From Clostridia bacterium (lineage in GTDB: Bacteria; Bacillota; Clostridia; Lachnospirales; Lachnospiraceae), in assembly GCA_910575625.1 (NCBI GenBank), contig CAJTFD010000003.1:62001-126000 (forward strand): 64,000 bases of DNA, written 5' to 3'. Position numbers and translations under genes: made by a program. The notes under the pieces were generated by a model that saw only the letters and a list, made by a program, of their open reading frames with translations, was not told where the DNA came from and made no database searches. Positions 1 through 8,062 of the stretch are shown here, in pieces (positions within the stretch are counted from its first letter, which is position 1; each line of letters opens with the position of its first letter).

Positions 1-38
1 TCTAAATGAGATCCTGCGAAACGACACATTGATGTGAT

Positions 39-1397
39 CTACAGATAACGGATCCTCCCCTGCACCTGTCCCGGACCTTCCTCGGGATGGAGCAGGGCGA
101 GTGCACACAGGGCTGCACCGCAGGCGGCCTCCTCCTTATACGCCGGGATCTTCATCTCCATCCCGAACATTTCTTCCGCCAGCCGCTGCATCAGAGGATT
201 CTGGCGGATACCGTTGCCAGAACCCACCAATCTCGCTGCCCTCTTCCCTGTGAGGCGGCACATCTGCTCATACTGTTCATATAATTCCCGGATGATCCCC
301 GTGAGCACCCCCACCGTCATGGCCCCCGGGTGGAAATTGTCTACGCCGATGCCGGTGATACTCCCCCTCTTTGCGGGATCGCTCCGGGTCCCCGAGAAAG
401 TCGTCTCCACCTTCCATGCCGCATCCACGCCATATCCATCTACAAATCTCTGCGCCTGGTCGCACATCTTTTGGTAATAACTCCCCTCCTGTTCCCCAGC
501 CACCTCACGGTAAAACTGCTCCAGCATGGCATAGGCCCGGCCGCCACACAGGGAGGATCCGGCCAAGAGATAAGAATCCTCCGTGCACGGCCTAAGTTCG
601 ATGCTCCCCTGACAGGGCACATACCTTTTCGTCACCACAGAAACCTGGCTCCCGGTCCCCACATTGATCAAGACCGTATCTGAAAGGCTTGCCACAGAGC
701 CAAACACACTGGCCTGGTTGTCCCCAAGAGATGCCGTCACCGGGATGCCGTCCTCTGTCTCTCCCACGATAAAATGCTCTTTTCGTATCTCAGGCAGATA
801 AGACAGATCCACACCCGCCTTCTCCAACGCCTCATAGAAAAACTCTCTCTTTTCCAGATCAAAGCAACCCCAGCTCGCAGCCATATCCGCGCCCATGACC
901 GGCTCCCTGTTCCCGCTCAGCCGCATAGCGATATAGTCGCTGATCGTCACCATCTTTTTTGCCGACGCAGGGATCTGGCCCGTTTTCTGGAGATAAAAAT
1001 GCGTGCCCAGACCATAGCCGGCCGCTGCCCCGCCCGCTTTCTCATTCAGGATATCCACACAGCTAAGATCCCCTTCCACAGATCGGCCGCCCCTGCCATC
1101 CTGCCATGTATACAGAGGACTGACGGCATTCCCGCCGCCGTCCACATAGAGCATCCCGTGCATCTGTCCGGTAAGCCCAATGCTGGAGGGCTTCCCATAC
1201 GTCTCTACAGATCCATCCAGACCCTCTTTTACAAATCTCCAGATCCGCTGCGGGTCCTGGATCTTCTCATCCGGCGCCTCCCCCGGCAGAAAAGACCGGT
1301 GGTCTATGGTCTTTCGTGCCGTCAGATCGCCTGTCTCTTCATCCATGAGTGTCATACTTATGCTCGTAGTCCCTATATCGATCCCCATAATGTTCAT
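39..1397 (-). CDS. FGGY-family carbohydrate kinase (sedoheptulokinase/xylulokinase-like)
   Basis: This 452-residue protein is a cytosolic sugar kinase that would transfer the ATP gamma-phosphate to a ketose or polyol. The N-terminal phosphate loop GIDIGTTS is at residues 5-12, the motif GLTGQMHGML is near residue 75, and the C-terminal half carries the second actin-like lobe with VLINVGTGSQVS and VGSGNGIRQNPLMQ. Length is normal for FGGY kinases. The TGQMHG and YTWQDGRG motifs place it nearer sedoheptulokinase and xylulokinase than glycerol kinase. It is the last complete gene seen of the operon activase, glycyl radical enzyme, regulator, kinase, and starts 31 bases after the regulator. I infer that it phosphorylates the product or the precursor of the glycyl radical reaction. 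The substrate cannot be read from the sequence. Confidence 0.9.
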   Translation of the reverse strand: MNIMGIDIGTTSISMTLMDEETGDLTARKTIDHRSFLPGEAPDEKIQDPQRIWRFVKEGLDGSVETYGKPSSIGLTGQMHGMLYVDGGGNAVSPLYTWQDGRGGRSVEGDLSCVDILNEKAGGAAAGYGLGTHFYLQKTGQIPASAKKMVTISDYIAMRLSGNREPVMGADMAASWGCFDLEKREFFYEALEKAGVDLSYLPEIRKEHFIVGETEDGIPVTASLGDNQASVFGSVASLSDTVLINVGTGSQVSVVTKRYVPCQGSIELRPCTEDSYLLAGSSLCGGRAYAMLEQFYREVAGEQEGSYYQKMCDQAQRFVDGYGVDAAWKVETTFSGTRSDPAKRGSITGIGVDNFHPGAMTVGVLTGIIRELYEQYEQMCRLTGKRAARLVGSGNGIRQNPLMQRLAEEMFGMEMKIPAYKEEAACGAALCALALLHPEEGPGQVQGRIRYL

Positions 1398-1428
1398 ATG
1401 CGTGATCTCCCTTTATCTTTTTCCTTTT

Positions 1429-2463
1429 TCAAAATTGCTGTTGTCCTTTGACAAGGTAAGCACAAGCCTCCCAGACATCCTCCACATCCTCTTGGTTCTG
1501 CCTCTGCAGACACTTGAAGATCTGTCTTGCCATCCCTGTAAAATCCTGCGCCACCACATGGATCCCCAGTTCCTTCGCACCCGGCATGGCTCCGATCATC
1601 CCCGCTCTATGGACGATCCCATTTCTTTTCGCGTGCTCCTCAAAGACCATCCCCAGCTCACCGACCGCGTAGATGATCCCGTCCTGGCCTTCCATGCACG
1701 CCAGTGCATCCCGGATCGACGCCTCCGGCAGTCCGTACAGACGGTTATGATACCCGTAAGAGATCGGATAGATCGCCCCCTCCGGTTCCAGTTCCCGGAA
1801 AGTCTGCTCCCTGACCCAAAGGCTTCCTATATCACTGTTGTCCCAACCGATATAGGCGATCTTTTCACAGCCCTCTTGTCTTAATCTGGTATGGAGACTT
1901 ACGACAGCCTCTCTGTTATCCATACATACCGCGTCCGCATACGCGCCTCCGTCCGGGGCATCGAACAGGACAAGGTCCATCCCCAGCCCCCGCAGGATCT
2001 TAAGCCTCTCCGGCCGCAAGCGCATATCTTCCGGCCATAAGACGATATTATACAGCCCTTTCTCATGGAGCTGGTACAGACATTCCCCCAAGGAGATCCG
2101 ACTGGGCTTTTGCTTATACAAGACCAGGGAACCCCACTGATCCGCCTCCGTCTGAAAAGCGTCCAGAAAACTGGTAAAAAAATCATTCTGCGCCGAAGCC
2201 ACCAAAGTGATGATCTCCATATCCCCCCGGCGCGCGCCATAGTGCATGGAAACCCTGGTCCCGCTCCCCTGCACCCTGGAGATGATCCGCTCTTCCTCCA
2301 AGATCTTTAAGGCTTTCCGCGTCGTGACACGGCTGACGCCCAGTTCCTCCGAGAGTTTCCGCTCCGGCGGGATCTGGCCGCCATCTGGGTATGTGCCGTC
2401 AAAGATCTTTCTGCACAGATGGTTTTTTACCTTTTTATACAGATTTTCCTCTTCTCTCATCAT
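1429..2463 (-). CDS. GntR-type DNA-binding domain fused to LacI-type ligand domain (AraR-like regulator)
   Basis: A 344-residue transcription regulator. Residues 1-70 form a GntR winged helix (PPERKLSEELGVSRVTTRKALKILEEERII). Residues 80-344 look like a periplasmic-binding-protein ligand domain as in LacI repressors, with RLRQEGCEKIAYIGWDNSD and CMEGQDGIIYAVGELGM. This is the architecture of Bacillus AraR. It starts 8 bases after the stop of the glycyl radical enzyme gene, so it is probably co-transcribed and autoregulated, sensing the pathway sugar or its phosphate. A candidate operator palindrome lies in front of the activase at 6083-6101. The ATG at 2460 is an equally possible start. The family call is secure; the ligand is unknown. 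Confidence 0.9.
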   Translation of the reverse strand: MMREEENLYKKVKNHLCRKIFDGTYPDGGQIPPERKLSEELGVSRVTTRKALKILEEERIISRVQGSGTRVSMHYGARRGDMEIITLVASAQNDFFTSFLDAFQTEADQWGSLVLYKQKPSRISLGECLYQLHEKGLYNIVLWPEDMRLRPERLKILRGLGMDLVLFDAPDGGAYADAVCMDNREAVVSLHTRLRQEGCEKIAYIGWDNSDIGSLWVREQTFRELEPEGAIYPISYGYHNRLYGLPEASIRDALACMEGQDGIIYAVGELGMVFEEHAKRNGIVHRAGMIGAMPGAKELGIHVVAQDFTGMARQIFKCLQRQNQEDVEDVWEACAYLVKGQQQF

Positions 2464-2471
2464 CTCATCGT

Positions 2472-4862
2472 CTAAACATCCATCTGGGTGGAGGCGGGGT
2501 CCAGGCGTTTGATGATATCCTCCTGGATCTCCGGCGAGAGGTCGAGGAAATTTACAAAAGTCCCGTGGATCCGCACGATGTAGACACCGCTGGGCGCGTA
2601 TTTCTCCGGCTGGGCCAAGACTTTGCGCAGCATCTCGGGTGTGGTCACATTGACGTAGAGATAAAACGGTGAGACATCATCCTGGTCATAACTGTTGAAG
2701 AACAGCGGCATGAAGATCTTCGTCTTAAATTCCAGCCCTTTTTCCTCGTGCGTCTCTCCCCTGAAATAGCCCGGGTCGATCCCGAAATGAGACGCGCAGC
2801 CGCCCACCATCCGTTCAAAGGGAAGCCTGCGGTTGGAGAGCATCCGCATCCCCAGCCCGCCGGAGGCATCCCCGAAGAGAGGATCCACACCATAGTTGAG
2901 CATCTCCCTGGCTTTCCGCCCATCCGGGGTCGCGCCGACCCAGTAGCCATACATCAGATGGGTGGACGGTGTGGCAAAATCCGGACGGAACGGATTTCCC
3001 AGGTAATTCTTCTTGGAAGCGACCAGATCGGCCGCTCTCATCGCCACCTTTGCGGCCTCCTCATCCACCGTCTCCAGATTATTCCCGAATTTATCACAGG
3101 CCAGCAGATACTGATGCATTTGCGGATCATCTACAAAATCCGTCCGCAATGCCTCCAGCATCCGGTCCGCGTCCTCCGGCCGCTCTCTGACCAGAGTATC
3201 GATGGCTGTCAGGGAATCCGCCACCACGCTGGTGCCGTGGATCAGACAGCCGCTCCCGTTATATTTAGTCCCCTGTCTCTTCGGATCCCTCATGTCGATA
3301 CCCGACTCGATCCCGCCCATCATCGACGAGAGGAACGGTACCTGATACAGCCCGATTGCCCGGGAGGCATCGTTGGCCGCACGGGTCATCTCGTCCACAT
3401 AACGATCCAGTTCTCTGTAAAAAACTGTCCGTATATTTTTCAGCAGCTCTAGGCTGTCCGTATATCCCAGCTCTTCTGCCGTCTTCCCGATCTGTTTTCC
3501 GGTGATCGCCGACTTGCCGCCCTGGAGGACCAGCTCCAGGATCTTCGGCATGTTCAGCCAGCTGTTCGTGGTGTTCCCGTTGTCTTTCCCCATGATCAGC
3601 GGCTCCTGACAGCCGGCGACCGCGTAATCCGGCAGGTCTTCTTCTGCAATGCCATGGGCCTTTAACACTTCAAAAAGGGCATCGTCGTTAAAGAGCGACG
3701 GGGTGAGCACGCCCGGCGTGAAGAAGAACCGTCCCATCTCCTCATAGAGTTTGTCCGGCGTGTTCTTATGCAGTTTCACCGACAGGATCGGCTGCGGGAG
3801 GTTCATGTCATAATAGGCATCGAACATGGCGTATGAAGTCTCGTTTGTCAGATCGTTGCCTTCCAAGTCCCTGCCGCCGATGATCAGGTTCTGGGAGATC
3901 GCCCAGCTCCGGTCCGCCACATTGTAAAAGACCAGCAGATGCTTGAACAAGGCCGCCGTCACATCCCGGCCTGTATCCTCCATATTTCGATAGGGTTCAA
4001 AGATCCGGTCCGCATTCCCCACCGAAAACGCAAAGGGGTTTGGCGTCTGTTCAAGGCACATGGTCTGCCATATCAGCAAAAAGGACTGGATCGCCTCATA
4101 TATATTGGAAGCGCCCTGTGCCGGGACTTTGGCTAATGTATCCGCCATCAGCCTGAAACGTTCCCGCATCTTCCCTTCGGCTTCCTTTGCTCTCGCCTCG
4201 GCGATCTTTTGGTATCTGCCCGCCAGTACCAGCAGTGCGTCGATGCTGTATCCCATGGCCTGGTAATATTGTCTTTTCTCTGGGTCTTGCGCTTCTTCCT
4301 GTCTGCGGCGGATCTCCTCTTTGACAGAGAGCGCACCCTTTTTCAGATATCCCCGTACATCCGGGACCACATGCCCGGTGACCTGTTCCAGGAAGAACAC
4401 CGCTTCTTCTGTGTACTTTTCCACAGGCGCATAGGCGGATGTCAGGGCTTTTGCGAAATCATTTTTGGAGTAATAGTCTTTTACCCGATCGATCCGCTCT
4501 TTCGTGATGTCACCGATCGGCTCGATGTCTCCAAAGACCGCCACCGGGTCGCAGTAGCCGGTAAAAGAGCTGACTTCGAACGCGGGGTTGATCAGCGCGT
4601 AGGAGCGGGCAAACGCATCATCCTGGGTCCCGGCAAATACGTGGTAATCCCCCAATGTCAGCGGGATCTTCTCCATCACTTCCACAAGCGTCCTGCCGAT
4701 GCGGATGCTGTCCGGGTCGTCTTTGAACTTCGCATCACATTCCATTGCGATCTCCCGCGCAAGGAACCACCCCTCCAGATGGTCGATCTTCCGCTCTTCC
4801 TGGAAGCGGGCTTTTGCCAGTTCTGTAAGCTCCTCCGCTGAATAGATCTCCTCGATCCTCAT
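2472..4862 (-). CDS. Glycyl radical enzyme (PFL/dehydratase superfamily), substrate unknown
   Basis: A 796-residue glycyl radical enzyme, normal length for the superfamily. The thiyl cysteine is Cys418 in AVAGCQEP, followed by Glu420 as in GCxE-type dehydratases. Pyruvate formate-lyases instead have two adjacent cysteines. The radical glycine is Gly767 in RIHGTFVNF, 29 residues before the C-terminus. The loop differs from the common RVAGY or RVSGY form. The start at 4862 follows GGAGGGATCAAAC; an upstream ATG at 4877 lacks such a site. The enzyme needs the radical SAM activase encoded at 5155-6036 and is oxygen sensitive. With a sugar kinase and a sugar-type regulator downstream, a polyol or anhydro-sugar phosphate is the likely substrate (inference). 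Choline, glycerol, isethionate and hydroxyproline enzymes usually have other neighbours. Confidence 0.92.
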   Translation of the reverse strand: MRIEEIYSAEELTELAKARFQEERKIDHLEGWFLAREIAMECDAKFKDDPDSIRIGRTLVEVMEKIPLTLGDYHVFAGTQDDAFARSYALINPAFEVSSFTGYCDPVAVFGDIEPIGDITKERIDRVKDYYSKNDFAKALTSAYAPVEKYTEEAVFFLEQVTGHVVPDVRGYLKKGALSVKEEIRRRQEEAQDPEKRQYYQAMGYSIDALLVLAGRYQKIAEARAKEAEGKMRERFRLMADTLAKVPAQGASNIYEAIQSFLLIWQTMCLEQTPNPFAFSVGNADRIFEPYRNMEDTGRDVTAALFKHLLVFYNVADRSWAISQNLIIGGRDLEGNDLTNETSYAMFDAYYDMNLPQPILSVKLHKNTPDKLYEEMGRFFFTPGVLTPSLFNDDALFEVLKAHGIAEEDLPDYAVAGCQEPLIMGKDNGNTTNSWLNMPKILELVLQGGKSAITGKQIGKTAEELGYTDSLELLKNIRTVFYRELDRYVDEMTRAANDASRAIGLYQVPFLSSMMGGIESGIDMRDPKRQGTKYNGSGCLIHGTSVVADSLTAIDTLVRERPEDADRMLEALRTDFVDDPQMHQYLLACDKFGNNLETVDEEAAKVAMRAADLVASKKNYLGNPFRPDFATPSTHLMYGYWVGATPDGRKAREMLNYGVDPLFGDASGGLGMRMLSNRRLPFERMVGGCASHFGIDPGYFRGETHEEKGLEFKTKIFMPLFFNSYDQDDVSPFYLYVNVTTPEMLRKVLAQPEKYAPSGVYIVRIHGTFVNFLDLSPEIQEDIIKRLDPASTQMDV

Positions 4863-4911
4863 GTTTGATCCCTCCATTTTATTTTTATATGTCTTTGACC
4901 TTCTCTCAACC

Positions 4912-5075
4912 TAGAGTGTGTCTGAAAACCCATTCACGCCACCTGCAAGCCCCACTTTGCGGAAGATCTGGCCCGCTTTCGGTCAGCGTAGCCCGCTACG
5001 CCTTCCTCATTTGGGCCAGATCTTCCACAAATTGTGACTTACAGTTGACATAAAGCGGTTTTCAGACACACTCTA
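4912..5075. repeat. Nested palindromic element (MITE-like) between activase and glycyl radical enzyme genes
   Basis: The outer arms are a perfect 19-bp inverted repeat, TAGAGTGTGTCTGAAAACC at 4912-4930 and its complement at 5057-5075. Inside, GGAAGATCTGGCCC (4961-4974) pairs with 5013-5026, and GCGTAGC (4986-4992) pairs with 4995-5001. The 164-bp block holds no gene and could fold almost end to end. A non-autonomous mobile element and a structured intercistronic leader are both possible. Nothing else in the window repeats it. Confidence 0.75.
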
Positions 5076-5154
5076 AAGCAAACATTTGATAAACTCATCC
5101 CAAAGGGATGCCGGGAAGAAAGTGGATCTGCCTCCGGGCAGGCCCGGGCCTATA

Positions 5155-6036
5155 TCAAGTTCTTATGCATGGGATGCCCCACTCCGCCATCTTTTCTTCA
5201 AAATACTCCCTCGTCCCCGGCGCGGTCCTCCCCGGTCCCATCTCGTACGCCCTGCCGCACTGCGCCCATTTTCCCCTGCCGTATTCGTGATAGAGGAGAA
5301 ATTCCACTTTTGTATTGCTTGTACTGCTGCCGCGGATCTTCTCCCGGAACAGCCTGGCAAATCCGTCCGCGTCTTCCCTGCTGTCGTTGAAACCGGGGAT
5401 CAGCGGGACGCGGATCAATACATCCGGATGAGCCTGGGTGACTCTCTCCAGGTTTCGCAGCGTCCACTGGTTGGACGCTCCTGTCCATGCCTTATGTTTT
5501 TCCTCGTCATAGTGCTTTACATCCATGATCCACTGCTCCACATGGGGGATGAGCGCTTCCATCTGCGGATGGCTTCCGTTGCATTCAATGGCTCGGTGGA
5601 TGCCGCAAGCGCCCAATCTCTGTAAAAGTTCTTTGACCGCCTCAAACTGTACGCTGATCTCACCGCCGGTGAGCGTGACGCCCCCGCCCTCGAAAAACAA
5701 GGGTTTTGCCGCCTCACATTCTTGCAGGAGCTCCTCTATGGAGTATTCCTGGCAAGATAGACGGATGCCTTTCTGCCGATATCGGTTGATGCAGGGCTTC
5801 TCTGGACAGGATGCACATATCCCACGGTCCAGCACCCCGTCTTTGACGGCCCCTTTGGGGCAGCAGCTCTCATCCAGCCATTCTTTTTCTGTGAGGAGGA
5901 CGCCGTTTAAGGGCATGCCCTCCGGGTTGGAACACCAGGGGCAGTGCATGTTGCAGCCTTGCAGATGCATGACCAGGCGATTGCCTGTGCCGTCCTGGGC
6001 ATAGTTGAAGCCTTTCTGAAAGATCCGGATATCCAT
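5155..6036 (-). CDS. Glycyl radical enzyme activating enzyme (radical SAM)
   Basis: A 293-residue radical SAM protein that cleaves S-adenosylmethionine and installs the glycyl radical on its partner enzyme. The CX3CX2C cluster motif is Cys28, Cys32 and Cys35 in GCNMHCPWC. A cysteine-rich insert follows (ESCCPKGAV, then GICASCPEKPC at about residues 70-90), the ferredoxin-like insert found in activases of dehydratase-type glycyl radical enzymes; the pyruvate formate-lyase activase lacks it. The motif GGEIS lies in the SAM-binding region. It is the first gene of the operon. The partner gene begins about 290 bases downstream, and the gap holds the palindromic element at 4912-5075. Confidence 0.93.
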   Translation of the reverse strand: MDIRIFQKGFNYAQDGTGNRLVMHLQGCNMHCPWCSNPEGMPLNGVLLTEKEWLDESCCPKGAVKDGVLDRGICASCPEKPCINRYRQKGIRLSCQEYSIEELLQECEAAKPLFFEGGGVTLTGGEISVQFEAVKELLQRLGACGIHRAIECNGSHPQMEALIPHVEQWIMDVKHYDEEKHKAWTGASNQWTLRNLERVTQAHPDVLIRVPLIPGFNDSREDADGFARLFREKIRGSSTSNTKVEFLLYHEYGRGKWAQCGRAYEMGPGRTAPGTREYFEEKMAEWGIPCIRT

Positions 6037-6082
6037 ATGTACCCTCCTGATCTGTTCGGGTATCTGTTGTCTATGTATGATT

Positions 6083-6101
6083 GGTATTTATATATAATAC
6101 C
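6083..6101. promoter_or_regulatory. Candidate operator palindrome upstream of the glycyl radical operon
   Basis: GGTATT (6083-6088) and AATACC (6096-6101) form an inverted repeat around an AT-only centre, in the 90-base gap before the activase start. The position suits binding by the GntR/LacI-type regulator encoded in the same operon. This is inferred from symmetry and position only. Confidence 0.4.
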
Positions 6102-6126
6102 TTTTTATGGGCACAATATATCATAT

Positions 6127-6876
6127 TTAGCTGTATCTGTCAAGCGATCTTTTGATATCTACATTTTTTGACCGCCCATGCCGTCGTATCGATCCAATAT
6201 ATTCCTCCAGACAGATCCCCTGCATATATATCTCCTCTGCCGCTTTTTGCCCGACGTATCTATAATGCCACGGTTCGTTGATGACACCCGTGATATCGGT
6301 CTTATCTGGGGGATAGCGTTTTATAAAGCCATATTTATGCCCGTTTTCTGCAAGCCAGTCGTATACAGCATCCCTGGAACTTTCCGTATCCTCATTTATA
6401 TCTACTGCAATACCAAGCTGATGTTCACTGGTCCCTGGAAGAGCGACCCATTGTTCCGCAAGCGTTCTCGCTTCTGGCTCTGGATTGCCCTCATCCACGT
6501 ATGCATTTATCTTCTCGTCCAAAAGCTGCTGCTGCTCTTCCTGTGTCCTGTACCCCGCCGCAACATGCAGGCCCAAACCTGCAGCCCTCGCTGCATCGAG
6601 CATCTCCTGCAGCTCAGGATAGATCCTGGAATCCACTTTTTCACCGTTTGACAGTTCTGTCAATTCCACCGTATAGCCGTCCGGTATATAGTTATCACGG
6701 TTTACCAGGATCAGGTTCCAACCGTTATCCATGTCCGCAGCACTGTGTTTTATGTCCCTCAGAAGATCGAACGCAGGAAACGCCCGCCTCGCTGCCGATA
6801 TATACACCAGAAAAACAACTGCAAGGACAGCGATGATCTGCAATTTATGGGTCTTTCGTCTGCTGTGGACTCTCAT
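6127..6876 (-). CDS. D-alanyl-D-alanine carboxypeptidase, M15B (VanY-like)
   Basis: A 249-residue membrane-anchored peptidase trimming the terminal D-alanine of peptidoglycan stem peptides. An N-terminal basic stretch and one hydrophobic segment (about residues 12-29) give a signal anchor with the catalytic domain outside. The M15B motifs are present: GYRTQEEQQQLL near residue 107, the zinc-binding stretch SEHQLGIAVDI near 150, and the second ligand region NEPWHYRYVG near 200. The zinc ligands His, Asp and His are all intact. It lies alone between the glycyl radical operon and the transporter operon, so a glycopeptide-resistance role is not indicated. Routine wall remodelling is the simplest reading. 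Confidence 0.9.
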   Translation of the reverse strand: MRVHSRRKTHKLQIIAVLAVVFLVYISAARRAFPAFDLLRDIKHSAADMDNGWNLILVNRDNYIPDGYTVELTELSNGEKVDSRIYPELQEMLDAARAAGLGLHVAAGYRTQEEQQQLLDEKINAYVDEGNPEPEARTLAEQWVALPGTSEHQLGIAVDINEDTESSRDAVYDWLAENGHKYGFIKRYPPDKTDITGVINEPWHYRYVGQKAAEEIYMQGICLEEYIGSIRRHGRSKNVDIKRSLDRYS

Positions 6877-7018
6877 TTATCTTATCTCCGATCTTTTATA
6901 AATACAGTACAATGCAGGCAGCGGGAGCGCGATATGATCTTTCGAGAAGCTTTTCTAAAAGAAGACCTTTCGACAACTTAAGCGCATATCTTGATCCAAC
7001 GCCCCCAAAAAACCGATC

Positions 7019-8062
7019 CTAACCCAGGATGTTTCTGCCATTTTTCTCCCATAGGACAACCGGGACCATCGAACAGAGGACCCCTTTCAAAAAGAGGACG
7101 ATCTGCCCCATCTCCTTCCCCGTCTTCTCCTGTGCCATGTAGGCCGCCGCATGGCTCTTTGCCGACTCCCACCACTCCCTCCAAAACTGGAAGTTTGACC
7201 ATTTATCCGGGATCATCGTCTCCGGGATCTCGAGCAAACGCAGGAGGAGATACAACAGCACAAGCAGCAAGATCCAGCGCAGCACATCTGCCCTGCCCCC
7301 TTTTAAGCTCCTGAAAAAACGCAGCACAAGACAGACTGGGAACAGGAAGAGGAATATCTGCAAGATCTCCCCGAGGAACGCCCCACTGACCGCGGTCCCC
7401 GAGATGCCGTAGCGCATCTGAAAGCTCTCACACTCCGAGGAGGAGAGATCTTCCAGCGTGATGCGGTCTGTCCGCTCTTCCTCCCCCGGACGGATGACCA
7501 ACAGACCCTTCTCCCCTTCTAAGATCCCCCGGATGGTCAGCCGCCTCCCTGCACATTCCACTTCACTTCCAATGACTTCCGTACTGCCAAAAAGCTCCCG
7601 CGCCGTCTCCGCATCCAGATAACACCCCTGCAGATCCCTCTCCAGCAGTCGGGCAGATCCGGTAAAAAGGACTTCCAGATCACCCCGGACTTTCCATACG
7701 GACACAGAAGAACGACGCCCCCACTGCATCTCTTCCACCTCCATCCCATCTGTTTTTCCCCAAAGAGCGTACATACATGCAGACTCTTCTTTTTCCTGGG
7801 TTTCCTGGATATTTTCATAGTCCGCCTTTGTCAGGGACGTCTCCCCGCCGCATACGATCTGATAGGCATCCGGATATGCGCGCAGCTGGCAATAGTCATG
7901 GATCCCTATATAATAAGAAAGGATCCCCAGAACCGGCAGGGCCAGGCGTAAAACCCTTCCCATCTGATACTTTCCTATCCAATGCCTTCCCATCTGATAC
8001 CTCCCCATCTGATGCCCCCGTCTGATGCCCTCATCCGACGCCCCCATCTGATGCCGGCTCAT
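7019..8062 (-). CDS. FtsX/MacB-like membrane protein with a repeated N-terminal leader
   Basis: A 347-residue membrane protein with one N-terminal helix (about residues 37-53), an extracellular domain of roughly 170 residues, and three hydrophobic segments near the C-terminus. One TM, a large outer domain and three TMs is the topology of FtsX/MacB-type permeases, and LFGSTEVIGSEV resembles the MacB periplasmic region. Overall similarity is weak. It overlaps the HlyD-like gene by an ATGA junction and closes the five-gene operon. No ATPase is adjacent. The first 36 residues are degenerate QMGRY-type pentads encoded by 15-bp repeats, so translation may start further in, for example at the methionine just before the first helix. 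Function is not known. Confidence 0.7.
   Translation of the reverse strand: MSRHQMGASDEGIRRGHQMGRYQMGRHWIGKYQMGRVLRLALPVLGILSYYIGIHDYCQLRAYPDAYQIVCGGETSLTKADYENIQETQEKEESACMYALWGKTDGMEVEEMQWGRRSSVSVWKVRGDLEVLFTGSARLLERDLQGCYLDAETARELFGSTEVIGSEVECAGRRLTIRGILEGEKGLLVIRPGEEERTDRITLEDLSSSECESFQMRYGISGTAVSGAFLGEILQIFLFLFPVCLVLRFFRSLKGGRADVLRWILLLVLLYLLLRLLEIPETMIPDKWSNFQFWREWWESAKSHAAAYMAQEKTGKEMGQIVLFLKGVLCSMVPVVLWEKNGRNILG
7956..8062. repeat. 15-bp degenerate tandem repeats in the 5' end of a coding region
   Basis: The plus strand repeats CCATCTGAT followed by variants of ACTTTCC or GCCCCC. Read on the minus strand the repeats give HQMGR, YQMGR, HWIGK and YQMGR, so the unit is five codons. Copy number may vary between strains and move the start of the membrane protein gene. 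Confidence 0.7.
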
